Assembly (NCBI RefSeq): GCF_038502225.1
Contig: NW_027196480.1
Coordinates: 5,001-69,000 of the forward strand
Direction of reading: 5' to 3'
DNA: 64,000 nucleotides
DNA from: Cherax quadricarinatus
Taxonomy: Eukaryota > Arthropoda > Malacostraca > Decapoda > Parastacidae
The notes below the pieces were generated by a model that had not been told where the DNA came from, made no database searches, and worked only from the letters and a program-made list of their open reading frames with translations. Below, one piece after another: positions 52,653 through 62,487 of the stretch. Position 1 is the stretch's first letter; the number at the start of each line of letters is the position of its first letter. The translations under genes were made by a program, and so were the position numbers.

Positions 52653-53400
52653 GAAACCTTTAGCTACTGACGTATAATGCCTTTAAAAAAGTTAAGTTCT
52701 TAGCAGTGTACTCTCACTGCGGCAAATCAAAAAAATAGAAAATTAGGTTACTAAGTGCTATTCCATTCCTCTTAGAGTAAAACATTGCCAACACTGAAAC
52801 ACACACACACACTTATCTTTTTAATATGAATATGCCTTCAGAAACCTATATACCTGTGGATAACTTCAAATACATAAGGAGTGCGAGTAAAGGCTTCTAC
52901 ATTCGTTTCCCTATACAATAAGGTATGAGGCAGCAGTAGCAAAGCCACACTGGTTACTCAGTGCATTTCCTTGACAATGTAATTACCTAGGTAATTACCT
53001 AGGTTTCTATAATGTTCAGAATAGGGGAAATCTAAGTCACATGAAAAATTAGATAGTTTATTTAAATTCATTATTTTTAAATAGTTCCTTAAAGAAATAT
53101 TTTAAGTACAAAATTTATTTTTGTCCAAATAGTACAGCCATTTAGCTGTCTAAACACATCTCCATCTTTTCCTCACAAATAGGGAGTGAGTTCTGTATTT
53201 ATTAAACTGTATTAGGCACAAGTACGGCCTTGTCACTTAATTACAACAATTAAACAAAATAAAGACTGCATAAAAAAAAGAAGTTTAAAGCATGATATAC
53301 CTTAAGTGATAAAAATTTGCATACTAAGTTGAACTAAACATTCATTTGTTCTATCTACCGCAAAACTGTCGTCCACCTCAAGTACAGACATCGGAAAAAT
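52653..53400. other. AT-rich spacer, no gene seen
   Basis: A short (AC)n lies at 52801-52811, and a 12-bp word AATTACCTAGGT is repeated twice at 52981-53004, forming a 20-bp palindrome. Nothing else is recognised. Confidence 0.5.
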
Positions 53401-53410
53401 CATCAGAGAG

Positions 53411-53705
53411 GTTAAATTCAGTGATGTTCACAGTGAGGTGTATCACTCACGTGATGACTATGGTGCTGGTTGCTATCAAGACCTTTAGACCAACAAAGAC
53501 ACTCTCAGTCTGGACACTAATGCTCTTCGCCTTCTAGCTCTCTTCTACTTGGAAAGCAAAAATTTTGTTCCCAGAAACATCGCTGAGGAACGTGACGGTG
53601 TATCCTCACGACTGCGTCAAACTGGCCGACTTTGGTTTGTCACGGTGGGTAGAGGAACAGAGCAGACCTGCAAGGGGAAGCTACCCATCAAATGGGTACT
53701 TTTCT
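53411..53705 (+). pseudogene. FAK (PTK2)-like tyrosine kinase pseudogene fragment
   Basis: Scattered over three frames is a shrunken kinase domain. FSDVHSEVY (53416-53442) corresponds to the glycine-rich loop of FAK. VLVAIKTFR (53463-53489) holds the beta-3 Lys. TLSVWTLMLFAF and then TAG CTC TCT, where the parent reads QLS, come next. YLESKNFVPRNIAE (53545-53586) is the catalytic loop, with His-Arg-Asp changed to Pro-Arg-Asn. Then come ERNVTVYPHDCVKLADFGLS and GKLPIKW. The DFG motif is kept. The segment between beta-3 and alpha-E is missing, and the usual Tyr-Tyr activation site before GKLPIKW is lost. Several frameshifts are present. Whether this is a processed copy or leftover exons is undecided. 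Confidence 0.75.
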
Positions 53706-54360
53706 TTCCCTTTACACATAAAGGTGAGAATTATATATATAGCTATTGTTACGACGCATGAGTTTTACTGGGAAGACATAATTCCAAGTAGTAGAGTTAG
53801 GCAATCAAAATAAGACTTGAAATAACTGATACGTTGCTAGCACAATTCATATCAATGTTTTCACAGAGACATTAAATTGAAATAATCCAAACAGCAAGTA
53901 TCATCGATATTCCTAGGCAAGGGATTTGAATATGAATAGAGAACTCTAGAAATCAGAGATCGGACTAAGCGGGGGAGTACAAGGCAGAGTACTACTTAGG
54001 AGAGAGTGCATGAACCTACTCAGTGTTAAGGAGGGGTAATCCGACGTAAAGGCGGGATCATGTGACTTTGCGGATACGCAAGTTGCTGACCGGCAGTCTA
54101 ACTAGTAGTTTCCCACTACATGAAAATCACATGCTTATATTATGAACGCCTAACAAAATACAGAATATAATGAAATACAATATTTACGTGGTGTTGAACA
54201 TTATATATCTTATACCAAGGTACTTGTAGCGTTATATAATATTATAAAACAGACTTTGTTCATTTTAGCTATGAAGGGATATGTCGTGATATAATATTAA
54301 TTAGAACACATATGAATGTTTCTCAAATATAAAAGCACAATCTTAGTCAAAGGATACAGC
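53706..54360. other. Unassigned spacer
   Basis: AT-rich sequence between the kinase fragment and A7. No repeat or coding signature is recognised. Confidence 0.5.
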
Positions 54361-55836
54361 AGGATGATCCAGCAAGACTGGACCTAGTATTCACCTTGAG
54401 CAGTTCGGACATCCAGGATATCACATACGATAGACCCTTTGGAGCTAGTGATCATGTGGCTCTGTGCTTTGATTACACAGTTGAACTACAAGTGGAAAGC
54501 GTAGCAAGAATAGGACAGGTAAAACCAAACTACAAAAGGGGAGATTACACAGGCATAAGGAACTTCTTACAAGATGTTCATTGGAAGACAGAACTGGCAG
54601 GAAAACCAGTAAAAGAAATGATGGACTATATGACAACAAAATGCAAGGGGGCAGAGGATAGGTTTGTTCCCAAGGGAAACAGAAATAATGTGAAGACCAT
54701 AACTAATCCTTGCTTCACCCAAAGTTGTAGGGAAGCAAAAAGTAAATGGAATAGAGAAAGGAAAAAGTTCAGAAGTCAAAGGATCCAGGAAAATAAAGAG
54801 AGTAGCTGAAGAGCCAGAAACAAATATACATTGATAAGAAGGGAGGGTCAGGGACAATACGAAAATGACATAGCATCGAAATTCAAGTCTGACTCAAAGC
54901 TGTTGAATAGCCACATCAAGAGGAAAACAACAATCCAAGACCAGGTAATCAGGCTGAGGAAGGATGATGGGGAGTTCACAAGAAACGACCAAGAGGTATG
55001 TGAAGAGCTCAACACGAGATTTAAAGAAGTATTCACAAAGGAGACACGAAGGATTCCAGGAATTCAGAATAGGGAGGTATACCAGCAAGTGCTGGATGAA
55101 ATACACACAACCGAGGAGGAGGTGAAGAAGCTGCTATGTGAACTTGATATCTCAGAGGCGGTGGTATCAGACAACATCTCTCCGAGGGTCCTTAGAGAGG
55201 AAGTACAGAAGCTGCGTCTGTGACAAACAAAAATCTTCAACATATCCATTTAAACTGGGCAACTACCTGAGGTATGTAAGATGGCAAATGTAGTCCAAAT
55301 TTTTAAGAAAGGACGCAGACAAGAGGCATTAAACTACAGACCTGTGTCGCTAACGTGTATAGTATGCAAAGTCATGGAGAAGTTCATCAGGAGGAGAGTG
55401 GTGGAGCACCTGGAAAGACACAAGCTTAAAAACGACATCCAGCACGGTTTCAGGGAAGGAAAATCTTGTGTCAGAAACCTACTGGAGTTTTATGACAAGG
55501 TAGCAGAAGTAGGACACGAGAAAGAGAGGTGGATAGACTGCATTTTCTTGGACTGCAAGAAGGCCTTCGACGCAGTTCCTCACAAGAGGTTAATGCAAAG
55601 GCTAGAGGATCAGGCACACATAACAGGATAGGCACTGCAATGGATCAGAGAATATTTGACAGAGAGGAAACAAGGAGTTATGGTACATGACGAGGTGTCA
55701 GAGTGGGCGCCTGTGACGAGCAGGTTTCCTCAAGGGTCAACCCTAGTACCTGTGCTGTTTTTGGTATATGTGAATGACATAATATAAGGGAAAGACTCAG
55801 AAGTGTCCCTGTTTGAAAATGATTTGAAGTTAATTA
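54361..55836 (+). mobile_element. LINE family A copy A7, 5' segment
   Basis: Starts within the endonuclease (PARLDLVFTLSSSDIQD) and runs to the FADD box, where B2 is inserted. It resumes at 57641. Collinear with A1 from about 775. Confidence 0.88.
54396..55836 (+). pseudogene. A7 ORF2 fragment: linker and reverse transcriptase
   Basis: Readable parts: GASDHVALCFDYTVELQVES and NYKRGDYTGIRNFL (54396-54809, stop at 54807), then 54831-55223 and 55281-55631 (FLDCKKAFDAVPHKRLMQRL). A TAG lies at 55629 (family Lys or Arg), and the catalytic FADD reads FEND at 55812-55823. It was already inactive at the FADD box, independently of the B2 insertion. Confidence 0.85.
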
Positions 55837-57462
55837 ATGTGTAGAATTTTTAACACATACTTCCTCTCAGTTTTTACACAGGAGGATACCAGCGATATTC
55901 CAGTAATGATAAATTATGTAGAACAGGACGATAATAAACTGTGCACTATTAGGGTCACAAGTGACATGGTCCTTAGGCAAATAGATAAATTAAAACCTAA
56001 CAAATCCCCAGGCCCTGATGAACTGTATGCAAGGGTTCTAAAGGAATGTAAAGAGGAGCTTAGCACACCTTTGGCTAATCTTTTCAACATATCACTACAA
56101 ACTGGCATGGTGCCAGATAAGTGGAAAATGGCAAATGTGATACCTATTTTCAAAACAGGTGACAGGTCCTTAGCTTCGAACTATAGACCAATAAGCCTAA
56201 CCTCCATAGTGGGAAAATTTATGGAATCAATAATTGCCGAGGCAGTTCGTAGCCACCTTGAAAATCATAAATTAATCAACGAATCTCAGCATGGTTTTAC
56301 AAAGGGGCGTTCCTGCCTTACGAATTTATTAACTTTTTTCACTAAGGTATTTGAGGAGGTAGATCATGGTAATGAATATGATATTGTGTATATGGACTTC
56401 AGTAAGGCTTTTGACAGGGTCCCACATCAGAGACTATTGAGGAAAATTAAAGCACATGGAATAGGAGGAGAAATTTTTTCCTGGATAGAGGCATGGTTGA
56501 CAAATAGGCAGCAGAGAGTTTGCATAAATGGGGAGAAATCAGAGTGGGGAAGTGTCACGAGCGGTGTTCCACAGGGGTCAGTGTTGGGCCCCCTGCTGTT
56601 CACAATCTACATAAACGACATAGATGAAGGCATAAAGAGCGACATCGGCAAATTTGCCGATGACACCAAAATAGGCCGTCGAATTCATTCTGACGAGGAC
56701 ATTCGAGCACTCCAGGAAGATTTGAATAGACTGATGCAGTGGTCGGAGAAGTGGCAGATGCAGTTTAATATAGACAAATGCAAAGTTCTAAATGTTGGAC
56801 AGGACAATAACCATGCCACATATAAACTAAATAATGTAGATCTTAATATTACGGATTGCGAAAAAGATTTAGGAGTTCTGGTTAGCAGTAATCTGAAACC
56901 AAGACAACAGTGCATAAGTGTTCGCAATAAAGCTAATAGAATCCTTGGCTTCATATCAAGAAGCATAAATAATAGGAGTCCTCAGGTTGTTCTTCAACTC
57001 TATACATCCTTGGTTAGGCCTCATTTAGATTATGCTGCACAGTTTTGGTCACCTTATTACAGAATGGATATAAATTCTCTGGAAAATGTACAAAGGAGGA
57101 TGACAAAGTTGATCCCATGTATCAGAAACCTTCCCTATGAGGATAGACTAAGGGCCCTGAATCTGCACTCTCTAGAAAGACGTAGAATTAGGGGGGATAT
57201 GATTGAGGTGTATAAATGGAAGACAGGAATAAATAAAGGGGATGTAAATAGTGTGCTGAAAATATCTAGCCTAGACAGGACTCGCAGCAATGGTTTTAAG
57301 TTGGAAAAATTCAGATTCAGGAAGGATATAGGAAAGTACTGGTTTGGTAATAGAGTTGTGGATGAGTGGAACAAACTCCCAAGTACCGTTATAGAGGCCA
57401 GAACGTTGTGTAGCTTTAAAAATAGGTTGGATAAATACATGAGTGGATGTGGGTGGGTGTGA
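55837..57462 (+). CDS. B2: CR1 reverse transcriptase, intact 541-codon frame
   Basis: An open frame without stops. [99 protein letters not shown] (56653-56664), LGVLVSSNLKPRQQCISVRN, then LVRPHLDYAAQFWSPYYR and a C-terminal FGNRVVDEWNKLPSTVIEAR. The endonuclease is missing through 5' truncation, so it is not autonomous. The ATG at 55837 is fortuitous. It is much cleaner than the B1 and B3 RTs, so it is a young insertion. Confidence 0.9.
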   Translation: MCRIFNTYFLSVFTQEDTSDIPVMINYVEQDDNKLCTIRVTSDMVLRQIDKLKPNKSPGPDELYARVLKECKEELSTPLANLFNISLQTGMVPDKWKMANVIPIFKTGDRSLASNYRPISLTSIVGKFMESIIAEAVRSHLENHKLINESQHGFTKGRSCLTNLLTFFTKVFEEVDHGNEYDIVYMDFSKAFDRVPHQRLLRKIKAHGIGGEIFSWIEAWLTNRQQRVCINGEKSEWGSVTSGVPQGSVLGPLLFTIYINDIDEGIKSDIGKFADDTKIGRRIHSDEDIRALQEDLNRLMQWSEKWQMQFNIDKCKVLNVGQDNNHATYKLNNVDLNITDCEKDLGVLVSSNLKPRQQCISVRNKANRILGFISRSINNRSPQVVLQLYTSLVRPHLDYAAQFWSPYYRMDINSLENVQRRMTKLIPCIRNLPYEDRLRALNLHSLERRRIRGDMIEVYKWKTGINKGDVNSVLKISSLDRTRSNGFKLEKFRFRKDIGKYWFGNRVVDEWNKLPSTVIEARTLCSFKNRLDKYMSGCGWV

Positions 57463-57640
57463 GTTAGACCTGATAGCTTGTGCTACCAGGTCGGTTGCCG
57501 TGTTCCTCCCTTAAGTCAATGTGACCTGACCTGACTAGGTTGGGTGCATTGGCTTAAGCCGGTAGGAGACTTGGACCTGCCTCGCATGGGCCAGTAGGCC
57601 TTCTGCAGTGTTCCTTCGTTCTTATGTTCTTATGTTCTTA
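55837..57640 (+). mobile_element. LINE family B copy B2 (CR1), 5'-truncated, inserted in A7
   Basis: It begins at RIFNTYFLSVFTQ (the same place as B3 near 62497) and ends in three TTCTTATG-type repeats (57617-57640). It splits A7 exactly at its RT. A short or no target duplication could be recognised, as is usual for CR1. Confidence 0.92.
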
Positions 57641-58109
57641 AATCGGTCGAGGATTAGGCAGGACTACATAGAGAACTGGACAGGCTAAAACCCTGATCCA
57701 GCAACTGGCTCCTTGAATTTAATCCCGCCAAATACAAAGTCCTGAAGATCAGGGAAGGGTAAAGAAGACCGCAGACAGGGTATAATCTAGGTGGCCAAAG
57801 ACTGCAAACCTCACTCAAGGAAAAACTTCTTGGGGTGACTATAATACCGAGTACATCTGAGGCACACATCAGTGGAAATTGAAGACTCCTATGAGTCAAA
57901 GGGAATTAGGAAGTATTTTTTCAGTCATAGAGTTGTCAGGAAGTGAAATAGCCTAGAAAGTGACGTAGTGGAGGCAGGAACCATAAATTGTTTTAAGACG
58001 AGGTTTGATAAAGCTCATGGAGCAGGGAGAGAGAGGACCTAGTAACAATCAGTGAAGAGGCGGGGCCAGGAGCTATGACTCGATCCTTGCAACCGCAAAT
58101 AGGCGAGTA
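57641..58109 (+). mobile_element. LINE family A copy A7, 3' segment
   Basis: Continues A7 after B2: DRLKP..SSNWLLEFNPAKYK, GGQRLQTSLKEKLLGV-type sequence, an internal deletion near 57872 that skips much of the C-terminal domain, and the 3' UTR to GGCGAGTA. Confidence 0.85.
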
Positions 58110-58790
<681 letters not shown>

Positions 58791-60247
58791 GTGGCTCAGA
58801 AGGAAAGTCGAATGTTCAACGGATCAGAGGAAGATGGCCGTACTAAGGAATAATGGATGGGAGAGCACTGTAAAATGATGGAGCAAGAATGGGAGAGCAA
58901 AACTAGGTGAACTTTCTTTGAAAATGGAGATAATGATGAAAGCAGAAAAGATAAGGGCATCACAAACCGAAGTCGCACAAGCCAGGGTATGGGCCTTAGA
59001 ATATGAGGTAAATATGCTGAAGCAAGTTACAGAGCTAGTGCCAAGAGTGGACATGGCATCTGAAGCAGATACACCCTTATTAAATGAGGAACCTAATAGA
59101 AAGGAGACAAGACTTACTCTAAGGCTTTATCAGTCCACCAGGCAAGGCCGAGGAATGTAGGGGAGAGCTGTCAAGAGCAAGGATAGCAGTAAGTGAGGGG
59201 GGAGAAGGTAGCGAAGGTGACAGGTCCTCTGCAGAGACACGACCATGCCACCAAAAGTTACAGGCAAAAATAAGGGAGACAATGGCTATGTACAAATGGG
59301 ACCCAGAGACACAGAGGGAAAGGCAATGAGAGGAGGAGAGGGAGAAGTCAGTGTTCATGCATGGGCTTCAGGAGAGTGAAGGGAGGATGCATAATGAGAG
59401 ATGGCAGAAAGAAAAACAGGAGACTGAAAACATCATCAAAGAAATAGTTATGGAGGACATGATTTGACTGACATATTAAATTTTCAAAGAATAGGAGGGT
59501 ACTTGAAGGGAAGAAATTTGCCGGACAAGCTGATTTTCAAGACAGAAATGGTGCGGAACATGGTTCTGCAATAGAAATCATGGCTGAAGGAATCATCAAC
59601 ATACAAGAGGGTGTTTCTAGACGGCGACAGGACAAGAATAGAATGACAGCAGCCATAAGAGAAGACACAAAAGAAAGGGGCTAGGAAGAAACACAAGGAC
59701 AGTCGGCAGAGGACAACCAGAGCTGGGTAGAGCAACAAGCACAAGTACACAGAGAACCACCCTCAGAACCCTAGAACCAAACACGCTGTAGGGTTCTGAG
59801 GGTGGTTCTGTGTGTTCGTGCTATGCTGTAGAACCCCACAGCACTCTGCCAGGTCCTCCACCCCCACAGACCCATCAGAACACAGTGTTTAGAGGAAACT
59901 GAAGGTATGGTACACCAACACTGATGTAAAAACGAATAAGTAGGAGTGGCATGAAAGAATCAAAGAGGCATCACCGAACATCATAGTTCTCATCGAAACG
60001 AAGCTCCCAGGTACAATAATAAATGCCATCTTTCCAACAGGATATCAGATCTTGAGGAAAGACACAGGAAACAGAGGGGGGTGGAGGACTGGCACTGCTC
60101 ATCAAAAACCATTGGGATTTTGACGAGCTAGAGAGAGGATACAGAGGAGAAGCAAAAGTCTACATATTAGTAACACTTCAATCTGCAGGCCCTAAGGTGG
60201 TAATTGCAGTGATGTGTAACCCACCACAGAACAGGAGGAGGCCAAGG
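58791..60247 (+). mobile_element. LINE family A copy A8: decayed ORF1 and start of ORF2
   Basis: It provides the part of family A missing elsewhere. 58918-59160 reads as a helical segment (KMEIMMKAEKIRASQTEVAQ). Near 59350-59640 frame-broken words resembling a LINE ORF1 appear: FMHGLQESEGR, RIGGYLEGRNLPDKLIFKTE and VFLDGDRTR. The ORF2 start (59902 on) repeats KVWYTN and ends at the GRRPRH equivalent of A1 near 538. B3 begins at the next base. All frames are broken. Confidence 0.78.
59753..59809. repeat. 21-bp perfect hairpin in A8
   Basis: Arms 59753-59773 and 59789-59809 are exact reverse complements, with a 15-nt loop and partial pairing beyond. The corresponding A1 region (about 25-110) has no such second arm. 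Confidence 0.9.
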
Positions 60248-60248
60248 C

Positions 60249-61175
60249 ATGGCTTGCTACTGCAGTGTTTTAAAAAATGAGGTTGGAGAGTTGAAGGAGG
60301 AGGTCTTGCTTCTCCAGGAGGAGATTAGGAGGCTGAAGGTCCACCTCAATTGGTCTGGGAGAGAGTGTGACGTGGCTGGAGTTGTGGGGAATGAGGCTTC
60401 TAGCAGTGAGGTGCAGTCTGCCTCTCGCTGTGAGGAGGCTGTAGGTGGGGAGGTAGCAACGGCTACCAGCAGTGAGGTGCAGTCCAGCACCTGCTACAAG
60501 TGGCGAGTGGTAACCAGTAATGGCAGGAGAATCAGAATAAGGAAAGTTAAGAGTGAAGATCTGAAGGTAGGAAATCGCTTCTCTGTTCTTCAGGATGAAT
60601 GTACTTCAGTGGCCAGTGAAGGTAAGGGTACTACTGCCCCTGCTAACAGAGGTAAGTGCATCCTTGTGGTTGGTGACTCTCAGGTAAGATACACTGACCG
60701 TGCTTTTTGTAATAGGAATAAGAAGATGAGAGATAGAGTGTGCTTCACTGGAGCTGGTGTTGGGGACATAGTTAACAGGCTGGATAATATCATGTCAGGT
60801 AATGGGAACAAGCCCATTATCTGTCTCAGTGCTGGTGGAAATGATATTGGGAAGGGTAGGAGAGAAGAGCTGCTAGATAAGTAAAGGACAGCTATAGATT
60901 TCATTAAGTCTAAGGGAGGGGTCCCAATCATATGTAGCATCTTGCCTAGAAGGGGAGTAGGAAATGAATGGTTGTCTAGGGCAATTGGTGTAAATTGCTG
61001 GCTAGACAGATACTGCAAGGAACTTGCAATCCCATTTATTGACAACTGGAAAAACTTTTATGGCAAACATGATATGTATGCAAGGGATGGGGTACATCTC
61101 TCTGGGGCTGCGGTGGTAGCACTTGCAAACTCAATTGAGAAGGCCATTGGTGAAATTCCTATGATTTTAAACTGA
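60249..61175 (+). pseudogene. B3 ORF1: coiled coil plus SGNH esterase, one internal stop
   Basis: The frame starts ATG 60249. Residues 8-32 (VLKNEVGELKEEVLLLQEEI) form a likely coiled coil. An SGNH/GDSL hydrolase domain follows: VVGDSQVRYTDRAF (nucleophile Ser 60678-60680), CLSAGGNDIGKG (Asn 60840-60842) and RDGVHLSGAAVVALA (Asp 61086, His 61095). All catalytic residues are present. A TAA at 60882-60884 cuts the frame before the Asp-His block, and the rest is open to 61175. Esterase domains in ORF1 are known for CR1 elements. The nominal start may be a truncation point rather than the real N-terminus. Confidence 0.85.
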
Positions 61176-61351
61176 TAGAAGATAAAGGTATGGGTGTGTG
61201 TGGGAAACAAGCAGGTTGCAACACTAGGGTTGGAAACAGTAAATGCATAAAAGGCATTCAGCATGAAGTTATAAATAAAGACAATAGATCAGGTCAGCAA
61301 ACAAAGGGGGACAGCAGAGGGCAGTAAGGGACTAGCTCCCTTAAGGTTTAC

Positions 61352-62080
61352 TATAATAATAGCAGGAGTGTAAGAAATAAGATAGATGAGCTAAGATTAA
61401 TTGCAAGTGCAGGAAACATAGATATTATTGCTATAACAGAGACCTGGCTCAATCTGAAAGATAGAGAGATGCCCTCTGAATGTCACATACAAGGCTATAA
61501 AATGTTCCACACTGACAGGGTCAACAGTAAAGGTGGTGTAGTAGCGATGTACGTCAGAAACAATTTAAATTGTTGTGTTAGACAAAATATAAAATTAGAA
61601 GCATCAGCCACTGAATCTGTTTGGTTACAGCTTCTCGAGGGCCGAGAAAAACTAATTTTGGGTGTGATTTACAGGGCCCCAAATCTTGATAGGGAGTGCA
61701 GTAAACTTCTATGGGACGAAATTCGTAAGGCATCTACATACGAAAATGTTGTGCTAATGGGCGATTTCAACTATAGACAGATTGACTGGAGCAATTTGAC
61801 AGGAAATTTAGAGTCAGGTGACTTTCTTGTTACGATCTAGGATTGTTTTTTAAAACAGTTTGTGACAGAGCCAACTAGGGGAAATAACCTCCTTGACTTG
61901 GTTCTTGCCAGTAGGGAAACACTAATTAATAATCTTGAGGTTAATGATTAGCTTGGGGAAAGTGATCACAAATCACTCAGTTTTAATATATCATGGAATT
62001 CCCCTAATAATGGCAATCAAGTCTCCGTCCCTGACTTTCGCTTGGCTGATTTCATAGGACTGAAAATTACTTAGGTGGGC
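61352..62080 (+). pseudogene. B3 ORF2 endonuclease domain
   Basis: YYNSRSVRNKIDELRLIASA (N-terminal Asn), AITETWLNL, SVWLQLLEGREKLILGVIYR, LMGDFNYRQIDW and GESDHKSLSF: all APE landmarks are kept. In-frame stops occur at 61838-61840 and 61948-61950, with a frame loss near 62070. The domain belongs with the RT that follows after a basic linker (62160-62385). Confidence 0.87.
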
Positions 62081-62487
62081 TGAACTGGAATGACCTGACT
62101 AAGGGTCAGGTAGGTGGTGATGGTTGCCGATATGACGCTTTCCAGGGCATAGTTCTAGCTGCTCTGTCAAATAATGTTCCAAATAGGGAAATCAGATCAA
62201 ACAAAAATGATCATAAATGGATGAACAATAGATTAAAATATCTGATTGGTCAAAAGAGAGGCATATATAGGCAAATCAAAAGAGGAGAGGGGCAATTAAG
62301 AAATCGATATATTCAGTTAAAGAGAGAAATAAAAAAGGGAATTAGAAAAGCAAAAAGAGATTATGAGGTTAAAGTTGCAAGATAATCGAAGACTAACCCA
62401 AAAGGATTCTTTCAGGTATACGGAAGTAAGATCAGGGACAAGATAGGCCCACTCAAAAGTTCCTCGGGTCAGCTCACTGACAGTGAT

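Noticed and set aside
52981..53004. Palindromic regulatory site ACCTAGGTAATTACCTAGGT
   Set aside because: Explained by two tandem copies of a 12-bp word whose sequence happens to be self-complementary. No gene is nearby.
55831..57650. Target-site duplication of B2 in A7
   Set aside because: Only a short TTAA-type similarity is present, which is not distinguishable from chance in AT-rich sequence.
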